NCBI GenBank assembly: GCA_038061815.1
Contig: JBBTYK010000039.1
Span: 1-23,479, forward strand
Reading direction: 5' to 3'
From: JBBTXJ01 sp038061815
GTDB lineage: Bacteria; Patescibacteriota; Patescibacteriia; Magasanikbacterales; JBBTXJ01
Length of the DNA stretch: 23,479 bases
Shown piece by piece: positions 12,292 through 18,929 of this stretch (its first letter is position 1; the number at the start of each line of letters is the position of its first letter). The position numbers were made by a program, and so were the translations under genes. A model generated the notes under the pieces. It was not told the DNA's origin. It saw nothing but the letters and a program-made list of their open reading frames with translations, and ran no database searches.

Positions 12292-15200
12292 TTAGAGCAA
12301 CGTCACGCTCGCGACGCTGTCGCCCTCCTCTTTGAACCGCATGATGCGCACACCTTGCGTGGCGCGGCCGAGGCGCGGCACGGAGGTAAAGGGCACGCGG
12401 ATGACCTGGCCCTTTGTGGAGATGATGATGACGTCATCAGCGGTTTCTTTTTCGGTAATTTTCATGTTCACAATCATGCCCGTTTTTGCCGTGACGTTCA
12501 TGGTTTTAATGCCGGAACCGCCGCGGCCTTGCACTTTATATTCGCCGAGCGGCGTGCGTTTGCCGAGTCCGTGTTCCGACACAACAAACACATCATAACG
12601 CGCTCCCTTTTCTTTGGTACCCACCACATCCATACCGATTACCTCGTCTTTTTCGTGGAGGCGGATGCCGCGCACGCCGGCGGCGGTGCGGCCCATAGGG
12701 CGCACATCCTTTTCTGCAAATCGGATTGCCAAGCCTCGCGCGGTGGCAATCATGACGTCATCCGTGCCGCTTGACGGCCGCACCCATTCCAAATTATCGC
12801 CTTCTTTGATGCGCAGCGCAATGAGGCCTGAGCGCCGCACGTTGGCGAAATCGTCAATGGACGTTTTTTTGATGAGCCCGTGGCGTGTGGCCATCACGAG
12901 ATACTTTTGGTCCGTTAATTTGTCCGAGGTGAACAGCGCCGTTACTTTTTCATTCGGCGCGAGCTGTAAGAAGTTAATCGCGGCCTGACCCTTGGCCGTG
13001 CGCGATGCTTGCGGGATATCGTAGACTTTCAATTGGAACACGCGGCCGCGATTCGTGAAGAAAAACACGTCATCGTGCGTATTGGTGGAACGCATGAATT
13101 CCACTTCGTCTTCTTCTTTCGTGGTGAGGCCCATGACGCCCTTGCCGCCGCGCGCCTGCGTGCGGAACGTGTCCTCGGGAACGCGTTTCAGGTAGCCGTC
13201 TTTGGTCATAAGCACAATAACCTGCTCGTTTGGCACCAAATCCTCAATGGAAAATTCTTTGATGCCGCGCGCCACCACGTCGGTGCGCCGCTCATCGCCG
13301 TAGTTTTTCTTGAGGAGTAGCAACTCGTCCTTAATAATCCCGAGCATTTTTTGACGCGAGGCGAGGGTGGATTCCAATTCTTTAATGAGCACGCGTTTTT
13401 CTTTCAGTTCGTCTTCCACTTTTTGCCGTTCCAAGTTTGCGAGCTGCTGCAGCCGCATTTCCAAAATGGCCACCGCCTGTACTTCGGTGAATTTGAATTT
13501 CGCCATCAGGTTCACCTTCGCTTGGTCGCGGTCTTTGGATTTTTTGATGGTGGCGATGACGGCGTCAATCTTGTCAATGGCGCGTTTCAATCCTTCTAAA
13601 ATGTGCGCCCGCTCGCGCGCTTTTTTCAAATCAAATTCGGTGCGGCGGCGCACCACCACCTCGCGATGCTTCAAGAATTCCTCCAGCATCATCTTGAGGT
13701 TCAGTACGCGCGGCTGGATGCCGTCCACAAGCGCAAGCGTGTTGAAGTGGAACGTCTCCTGCAGCTGCGTCATCTTGAAGAGACTGTTCAGCACCTTGCG
13801 CGGATACGCGTCTTTTTTGAGTTCTATCACGATGCGCACCTCGCCTTTGCTGGATTCATCGCGTAAATCTTTGATGCCTTCTATTTTTTTCTCGTGCACG
13901 AGCTCCGCGATTTTTTCCAGTAGCGTCGCCTTGTTCACCTGAAACGGAATTTCCGTCACGATGATGTGATACGAGCCGTCTTTCGCTTCCGTCATGTCGG
14001 TTTTGGCGCGCACGACGATGCCGCCGCGGCCGGTGGAGTACGCGGCCTCAATGTCTTTTTTGCCGTAGATGATGCCGCCGGTGGGGAAGTCCGGTCCATG
14101 CACATACTCAAGCAAGTCAGGCACGGAAGCGTCTGGTTCAGCAATAAGACGTATGGTCGCGTCCACCAATTCTCCCAAGTTGTGCGGCGGTATGTTGGTG
14201 GCCATGCCCACGGCGATGCCGACTGTGCCGTTCAGCAAGAGATGCGGCACTTTGCTGGGAAGCACCACCGGTTCTTTGTGCACGCCATCGTAGTTCGGCA
14301 CAAAATTCACGGTATCTTTTTCAATATCCGCGAGCAGCTCTTCCGCCAGCGGCGTCATTTTCGCTTCTGTGTACCGCATGGCCGCGGCGGCGTCACCGTC
14401 GAGTGAGTTGTGCACAAAAATTCCTGCAGCAAGCGCGAAGTTATGGCTGTCATCAACAGTGATGTCATAAACATCCTCACGGTCAGAAAGCGGTTTGACG
14501 CCAATGACTTTATGATTTTTATTTAATTCGTGTAAAACAAGTTCCGGATTGTTTTGGTAGTATTTCCGAATGCCGGTTTCCCATGTAGTTGCCTTGCCGT
14601 AACTATATAAGGCATGCCGCAACTCTTCATAGAGGTCTTGAGAAACGCGCTGGTATTTATCAAGCACCGCGCGGCAAATAGTCAAGAATTTTAATTTGCC
14701 GGTATTGTTGGTTACTCGTTTTTTATTTGCGGCGACAATTTTTTCATGAAACAGCGCGCGATATTTTGGGTCTTGCCACATCCGTTTCATGTTTTTTGAT
14801 CCAGTTATGGCATACTCAAGACGTTTTTCCGGATGTCTCTGAATGTATTCTTTATTGACACGGCTTAACGTGCCGCGCATTTTTTCGCGATATTCGGCAT
14901 TCTGCCAATTCCTTCGATTGCGTTCTGCTAATTGTTGAGATTGGCTGGCTTTATTTTCTGGATTTGACCAATACGCTTTGCGTCCCGCCGCTATCTTGGC
15001 GCGATATTCTGGATTCTTGTGTTGTTCGGAGGCCTGGGTGTAGTGGATTTTCCAATGCTCACCCCACTGTACGCGTACAATGTTGTCGGGGTTGTTGTTT
15101 TGCTTATTAAAATCCTTGTGGTGGCGCACGCGGCCATTCTGTACGCGGTATTTTTTGTGCGTCAAATTATAATTATCCGCTAAATGATGAACGGGAACCC

Positions 15201-15954
15201 ATTCGTCTTTTTTATTCTGATAAATTAACCGGTATCCTTCCCGTTTTAGGCGGTCTTCATTGGTTGATACCCGTTCATAAAGAGGCATGAGCGACTCTCC
15301 GGCTCGCAAATCCCGCGCTTCTTTGTAAGAACCATCACGCAACATGAAACGATGGTTGGGTGTACAGCGAATTTCTGCGCCATTATCCAACGTTACCTGC
15401 AAAAGTTCCGCGTTTGGGATGGTCATGCGCGGATGTGTGATTTTGGCAATGTTTATTAGTCCGAGCGCGTTGACGGTGAAAGTGTAATTCTTTTTACCCG
15501 CTTTATATTCTTCCACCAATTCTTCGAACGAAAGGTCGCGTCCGTCGGTTAATTTCACTTTAGTATCTTTGGTAAAACAACCCCAGTTCCCCTGACCGTG
15601 CACGAGCGGATAGCGCAACGAAAAATCCTGCGCCATGCGCACCATGGAATCGTAAACAGCCGCATCGCCGTGCGGGTGATACTTTCCCAAAATTTCACCG
15701 ACGATAGCCGCGGATTTGCGGAATTTGGCGGTGTGTTTCAGCCCCATCTGCGACAACGCATACAAAATGCGCCGATGCACCGGTTTCAAACCGTCGCGCA
15801 CATCCGGCAACGCACGAGAAACAATCACGGACATCGCGTAATCCAAATACGATGTGCGCATTTCATCAACAATGGGTTGCGGATTCACCGTGCCGATGTT
15901 TGACGGCGCGATGGGCTGTTCCTCTCGTTCCGATGGCGCGGGTTTTTTGGGCAT
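12292..15954 (-). CDS. gyrA: DNA gyrase subunit A precursor with intein
   Basis: The frame encodes 1220 residues, of which 391 (126-516) are an intein; the spliced protein would be 829 residues, normal for GyrA. The N-terminal domain has DVRDGLKPVHRRILYAL and GKYHPHGDAAVYDSMVRMAQ. The catalytic Tyr528 is in AAAMRYTEA, 11 residues past the splice site. The C-terminal domain has a GyrA-box-like ARGGKG and repeated blades with RTAKGQ, GLITK-like, and RGGSGIK segments. The position of E. coli Ser83 in the quinolone-interacting region is Ala98. GyrA breaks and rejoins DNA to introduce negative supercoils together with GyrB, which is not in the window. The gene follows the membrane protein gene by 3 nt and may share its transcript from the promoter at 16940-16968. 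Confidence 0.97.
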   Translation of the reverse strand: MPKKPAPSEREEQPIAPSNIGTVNPQPIVDEMRTSYLDYAMSVIVSRALPDVRDGLKPVHRRILYALSQMGLKHTAKFRKSAAIVGEILGKYHPHGDAAVYDSMVRMAQDFSLRYPLVHGQGNWGCFTKDTKVKLTDGRDLSFEELVEEYKAGKKNYTFTVNALGLINIAKITHPRMTIPNAELLQVTLDNGAEIRCTPNHRFMLRDGSYKEARDLRAGESLMPLYERVSTNEDRLKREGYRLIYQNKKDEWVPVHHLADNYNLTHKKYRVQNGRVRHHKDFNKQNNNPDNIVRVQWGEHWKIHYTQASEQHKNPEYRAKIAAGRKAYWSNPENKASQSQQLAERNRRNWQNAEYREKMRGTLSRVNKEYIQRHPEKRLEYAITGSKNMKRMWQDPKYRALFHEKIVAANKKRVTNNTGKLKFLTICRAVLDKYQRVSQDLYEELRHALYSYGKATTWETGIRKYYQNNPELVLHELNKNHKVIGVKPLSDREDVYDITVDDSHNFALAAGIFVHNSLDGDAAAAMRYTEAKMTPLAEELLADIEKDTVNFVPNYDGVHKEPVVLPSKVPHLLLNGTVGIAVGMATNIPPHNLGELVDATIRLIAEPDASVPDLLEYVHGPDFPTGGIIYGKKDIEAAYSTGRGGIVVRAKTDMTEAKDGSYHIIVTEIPFQVNKATLLEKIAELVHEKKIEGIKDLRDESSKGEVRIVIELKKDAYPRKVLNSLFKMTQLQETFHFNTLALVDGIQPRVLNLKMMLEEFLKHREVVVRRRTEFDLKKARERAHILEGLKRAIDKIDAVIATIKKSKDRDQAKVNLMAKFKFTEVQAVAILEMRLQQLANLERQKVEDELKEKRVLIKELESTLASRQKMLGIIKDELLLLKKNYGDERRTDVVARGIKEFSIEDLVPNEQVIVLMTKDGYLKRVPEDTFRTQARGGKGVMGLTTKEEDEVEFMRSTNTHDDVFFFTNRGRVFQLKVYDIPQASRTAKGQAAINFLQLAPNEKVTALFTSDKLTDQKYLVMATRHGLIKKTSIDDFANVRRSGLIALRIKEGDNLEWVRPSSGTDDVMIATARGLAIRFAEKDVRPMGRTAAGVRGIRLHEKDEVIGMDVVGTKEKGARYDVFVVSEHGLGKRTPLGEYKVQGRGGSGIKTMNVTAKTGMIVNMKITEKETADDVIIISTKGQVIRVPFTSVPRLGRATQGVRIMRFKEEGDSVASVTLL
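14407..15579 (-). mobile_element. GyrA intein with HNH homing endonuclease
   Basis: The 391-residue element begins with Cys126 (CFTKDTKVKLTDG) after GNWG and ends with FALAAGIFVHN before Ser517. Splicing residues are all present: Cys1, block B CTPNH (197-201), block F VYDITVDDSHNFAL, the penultimate His and the terminal Asn, with Ser as +1 residue, so it should splice. Between the splicing halves is an HNH endonuclease: HHKDFNKQNNNPDNI and WGEHWKIHY at 278-305. It is followed by repeats of the type NPEYRAKI, NAEYREKM and DPKYRALF (NUMOD-like DNA-binding segments) around 314-405. The insertion is at GNWG/S, about 11 residues from the mycobacterial gyrA site (MRY/T), so it is a different insertion site. 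Confidence 0.95.
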
Positions 15955-15957
15955 ACA

Positions 15958-16305
15958 TTATTCAATGGTTGTGGTGGCGGTTGATGTCGCCGCAGTCTCG
16001 GGTTCAATGGGCGCCGCGACGGTAGTTGTTGAAAGCATCTGTTTTAATTGCTCCTTGAGCGCCTGACTCGTTTGCGCATCGCGCGCTGTTGCCGCTTGAT
16101 TTTGTTTAGTCACGAGCTCAATCATGTCGTCCGCTTGCGCCCGCACGCGCTCCCACGCATTCGCGGTATCGCTGAAACTCGTTTTTGTCGGCGCGTTTTT
16201 GAACATGTCCGGCAGTCCCATAACCCAAAACGCGCCAATCAGCAGCGTGAACACGATGACGCCGGTCCAGAGGATGACATGATGATGGGCTGGAGTGTGG
16301 TTCAT
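15958..16305 (-). CDS. Single-pass membrane protein of unknown function
   Basis: The 115-residue protein has one hydrophobic segment, HVILWTGVIVFTLLIGAFWV at 9-28, near the N-terminus and then a polar, partly helical tail (about 45-95, heptad-like) and a Thr/Ala/Glu-rich end. This suggests an anchor with a long extracellular or cytosolic coil; the orientation is uncertain. I recognise no family. The ATG at 16305 lies 4 nt after the MBL stop and starts right before the membrane segment; an upstream extension would lie in the MBL gene. It is 3 nt before gyrA, so the three genes probably form an operon. Confidence 0.75.
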   Translation of the reverse strand: MNHTPAHHHVILWTGVIVFTLLIGAFWVMGLPDMFKNAPTKTSFSDTANAWERVRAQADDMIELVTKQNQAATARDAQTSQALKEQLKQMLSTTTVAAPIEPETAATSTATTTIE

Positions 16306-16309
16306 AGGA

Positions 16310-16927
16310 TTACTCGCTGGCGAGCACGATGACTTCCATGTCTTCGTTCGGCAATTTCGCTTCAACGAGGATTGCTTTGGACTGCGGCGCGCCGTTGACA
16401 TGGCCTATTTCTTTCAGGAACGGGTCAACCGGCGCCTGTTTAGGGTCGTTTTTGCCGTGGCGGAAGGCAATCGGAATGACGGCCCGCGGTTCCAATTCGG
16501 TAGTGAGCGTGCCTGCCTTTTTGGCGTCCAGTGTTTCGTGGCCGCCCACCGGCACGAGCAGGACGTCAACGGAGGATAATCGCTCCACGGTTTTATCGTC
16601 AGGCAGATTTTTGAGCGCGCCGGTGTGGAGCACAAGCATGTTTTCTATGGAGAGCTGATACACAAGGCCGTCGGCGGTGGGGATGCCGTATATCATCACT
16701 CCGCGCACCTCAAATTCGCCCGGAGTATCAATCACAAACGGATGCTGTTGGAGCGTGATGGAGCCCTCCTGCCCGCGGCTGTAAAGCGCGATGTCCGGCG
16801 CGAGGGTGGGCGGGAACGTGCCTCCTTTATCTTCCGGTTTGTAGGGGTCAATGACGATGGTCACATCGCCTTTGTTGTCTTTCGTTTGGAGTTTCACGGC
16901 CGTGCCGCCGAGGTAGTAGACGTGCAT
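16310..16927 (-). CDS. Metallo-beta-lactamase-fold protein lacking metal ligands
   Basis: The 205-residue protein follows the COG2220-type pattern of small MBL hydrolases: start MHVYYLGGTAVKL, GDVTIVIDPY, DTPGEFEVRGV, VDVLLVPVGGHETLDAKKA, and EPRAVIPIAF. In active relatives the strand after PPTLAPDI carries HxHxDH. Here that stretch is LYSRGQEGS (48-56), the later GDLG-type Asp region is HTGAL (101-105), and the His of the IPMH segment is not in place. It is probably not a metal-dependent hydrolase, and may be a structural or binding protein. It has its own promoter with a leader of only a few bases, and heads the MBL-membrane protein-gyrA group. Confidence 0.82.
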   Translation of the reverse strand: MHVYYLGGTAVKLQTKDNKGDVTIVIDPYKPEDKGGTFPPTLAPDIALYSRGQEGSITLQQHPFVIDTPGEFEVRGVMIYGIPTADGLVYQLSIENMLVLHTGALKNLPDDKTVERLSSVDVLLVPVGGHETLDAKKAGTLTTELEPRAVIPIAFRHGKNDPKQAPVDPFLKEIGHVNGAPQSKAILVEAKLPNEDMEVIVLASE

Positions 16928-16939
16928 AATTGTGGTTTT

Positions 16940-16968
16940 AGTATACGGGAAAAGAGGGGCGGCGTCAA
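16940..16968 (-). promoter_or_regulatory. Promoter of the MBL-membrane protein-gyrA genes
   Basis: On the minus strand TTGACG (16963-16968) and TATACT (16940-16945) are 17 bp apart, nearly consensus. The start point would be about 6 nt before the ATG at 16927. Confidence 0.85.
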
Positions 16969-16969
16969 C

Positions 16970-16998
16970 TTGACGGTTTTTGTGCTTTCATGTAGTAT
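16970..16998 (+). promoter_or_regulatory. Divergent promoter of the H1-like gene
   Basis: TTGACG (16970-16975) and TAGTAT (16993-16998) are 17 bp apart. The -35 is back-to-back with that of the minus-strand promoter, forming the palindrome CGTCAA-c-TTGACG. The leader would be about 28 nt. Confidence 0.7.
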
Positions 16999-17032
16999 AC
17001 GAGACAGCATCAACTCACACTGGAGGATGGTC

Positions 17033-17590
17033 ATGTCGAGGAAAAAGGTGGTGGTTCCGAGGCCGTTTCACGAGGTGGCGTTTGATGTTCTAGAGCAGGG
17101 GGAGAAGTCGGAGGCGTACCGGAAGCTCAACGAATGGATCGGCTCGGCCGGTCAGGACGCGGCGGTCACCGTCGCGTTTCTCCTGACGCGGTGCATCGTG
17201 CCGGAGAAGGAGCAGCCGCGCGTCGTGCCGGCGCTCATCGCAGCTGCGCAGAAGTTGGGTGAATGCGATGACGGTGAGGTGAACAAGGCGGTTGCGTTCG
17301 CCCTCACGCACTTCATGCCCGGCAAGAAGGGCCTCAAGCAGATCCAGAAGGAGCTCAACAAGGCGTACCTCGCCACCGAGGAGGACTCCGACGAGGAGGA
17401 TAACCTCAAGGACCTCTTCAAACATCTGGAGCTGTCGGTGCCCGAGCGGCCGGAGGAGGAGGCCGCGGCGCCCGAGAAGAAGGTGGCCAAGAAGCCGGCC
17501 AGCCCGAAGGGGAAGGCGAAGGCCAAGGGCGGCGGCAAGAAGCCCGCCGTCAAGAAGGCTCCGAAGAAGTCCCCGAAGCTCACGAAGTAG
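17033..17590 (+). CDS. Hypothetical protein with histone-H1-like lysine-rich tail
   Basis: I do not recognise the N-terminal part of this 185-residue protein. Residues about 1-110 are predicted helical and moderately charged (FHEVAFDVLEQGEKSEAYRK and similar), followed by an acidic stretch (TEEDSDEED). From about 130 the sequence is Pro/Ala/Lys-rich (APEKKVAKKPASP, KGKAKAKGGGKKPA), as in bacterial H1-like DNA-binding tails, so it may bind DNA or RNA. GGAGG at 17022-17026 is 6 nt before the ATG at 17033; the earlier ATG at 17027 is too close to it. Codons are strongly AAG, GAG, CTC, ATC, unlike rpsA and ftsH just downstream but like the HAD unit. It has its own promoter and terminator. Confidence 0.82.
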   Translation: MSRKKVVVPRPFHEVAFDVLEQGEKSEAYRKLNEWIGSAGQDAAVTVAFLLTRCIVPEKEQPRVVPALIAAAQKLGECDDGEVNKAVAFALTHFMPGKKGLKQIQKELNKAYLATEEDSDEEDNLKDLFKHLELSVPERPEEEAAAPEKKVAKKPASPKGKAKAKGGGKKPAVKKAPKKSPKLTK

Positions 17591-17598
17591 TCAGCATC

Positions 17599-17639
17599 AT
17601 CAAGAGGTGACAGACCATCGTTGCCTCTTGATTTTTTTT
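17599..17639 (+). terminator. Intrinsic terminator of the H1-like gene
   Basis: ATCAAGAGG and CCTCTTGAT form a 9-bp stem with a 16-nt loop, followed by eight T (17632-17639), beginning 8 nt after the stop codon. Confidence 0.88.
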
Positions 17640-17648
17640 AGGCCTTCC

Positions 17649-17708
17649 TATACTATACGCATACTTATATAACCAGCATTTAGGCTGGCCCTCCCGGGTC
17701 AGGGGAGG
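17649..17708 (+). promoter_or_regulatory. Promoter-like region and structured leader of rpsA
   Basis: TATACT at 17649 and TATATAA at 17666 are -10-like, without a clear -35. Downstream are two hairpins, CCAGC/GCTGG (17673-17688) and CCTCCC/GGGAGG (17690-17708). The second hides GGGGAGG, a ribosome-binding-like sequence that stands 21 nt before the ATG, too far for direct use. In E. coli S1 controls its own translation through a structured leader; a comparable role here is inference. Confidence 0.4.
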
Positions 17709-17729
17709 ATAACATTCATTCTTAAACCT

Positions 17730-18926
17730 ATGACCACCATAACCGAAAAAGAGACCGAGGGGTCGGTGTTTAAACAACTATTGCAAGAGTACTTCAAAGG
17801 CGCCCCGAAGGCGGGCGAAGTGGTGCAGGGGACGGTGCTCTCTATTTCTAATTCCGAGGTTCGTCTTGAGCTCGGCGGTGTTGCGGTTGGCGTGGTGCGC
17901 GGCCGCGAAATCACGAGCGGCGTGCCGGCAGATTTGAAAGTCGGCGACACCATTGAAGCAACCGTGGTTGATGAAGAAAACGAAAACGGCGAAGTGGAAC
18001 TTTCGTTCCGCGCCGCCGGATTCACACGGGCGTGGGACCGCGCGGCGGCGCTCATGCGTTCGCAGGAAATCATTGAGGTAAAAATTACCGATGCCAATAA
18101 GGGCGGGTTGATGGCGTTGTTTGGGCCGCTCGGCGGTTTTTTGCCGGTGTCGCAGCTCTCGCCTGAAAATTATCCGCGCATTCCGGGCGGCGACAAGGCA
18201 AAAATTCTTGAGCACCTCCGCAAGTTTATGGGAAAGACCATGCGGGTCAAGGTGATGGACGCGGCGGAAAAAGACGAGAAACTCATTTTTTCGGAGAAGC
18301 TCGTGTGGGAAGACGAGCAGAAAGACGTGCTCGGGAAGTATAAGGTGGGCGATGTGATTGAAGGAAAAATTTCCGCGATTACCTCGTTTGGCGCGTTTAT
18401 GGAATTCGGCGAGAATTTGGAAGGGCTGATTCACATTTCGGAGCTGGCGTGGCAGCGCATTGACCATCCGCGCGATGTCGTGAAAGCGGGCGACCCGGTG
18501 AAGGCGCAAATTATCCAGATTGACGGGTCAAAAATTTTCTTGTCCCTGAAGCGCCTTGTTGACGACCCGTGGAAGATTGTGAAAGACCGGTATCAAACCG
18601 GACAGACGGTGCGCGGTCGCATTATCAAGGTGAATCCGTTTGGGTTGTTCGTGGAGCTTGACCCGGAAATTCACGGCCTCGCGCACATTTCCGACATCTC
18701 CGACGAGCCCGTGAAGGATATTAATGAAATCGCGAGCGTCGGCGACCAGATGGACTTTGAGATTGTATCCATTGAGCCGGCGGCGCATCGGTTGGGGTTG
18801 CGGAAAGTCGGGTTGAAACCGCGCGCGGCGGCGGAGGAGGCGGAAGCGACGGAAGAGGAGCAGCCAACGGTGGAGCAGCCGGTGGAGGAACAGCCGGTGG
18901 AACAACCCGAAGAACCAGCGGCATAA
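17730..18926 (+). CDS. rpsA: Ribosomal protein S1 homologue (four S1 domains)
   Basis: The 398-residue protein has four S1 RNA-binding domains, at about 27-94, 112-190, 204-275 and 290-358. The third (GDVIEGKISAITSFGAFMEF, LIHISELA) and fourth (GQTVRGRIIKVNPFGLFVEL, GLAHISDIS) are the clearest; the first two are more divergent. A Glu/Pro-rich tail follows. E. coli S1 has six domains; four is common in shorter bacterial S1 proteins. It binds mRNA at the small subunit and would help weak or absent Shine-Dalgarno sequences, as several genes here have. It is 3 nt from ftsH, so they are co-transcribed. Confidence 0.92.
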   Translation: MTTITEKETEGSVFKQLLQEYFKGAPKAGEVVQGTVLSISNSEVRLELGGVAVGVVRGREITSGVPADLKVGDTIEATVVDEENENGEVELSFRAAGFTRAWDRAAALMRSQEIIEVKITDANKGGLMALFGPLGGFLPVSQLSPENYPRIPGGDKAKILEHLRKFMGKTMRVKVMDAAEKDEKLIFSEKLVWEDEQKDVLGKYKVGDVIEGKISAITSFGAFMEFGENLEGLIHISELAWQRIDHPRDVVKAGDPVKAQIIQIDGSKIFLSLKRLVDDPWKIVKDRYQTGQTVRGRIIKVNPFGLFVELDPEIHGLAHISDISDEPVKDINEIASVGDQMDFEIVSIEPAAHRLGLRKVGLKPRAAAEEAEATEEEQPTVEQPVEEQPVEQPEEPAA

Positions 18927-18929
18927 CCT

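Noticed and set aside
14407..15579. A self-splicing RNA intron in gyrA
   Set aside because: The insert keeps the reading frame throughout and has intein blocks A, B, F and G with Cys, His-Asn and Ser, so protein splicing explains it.
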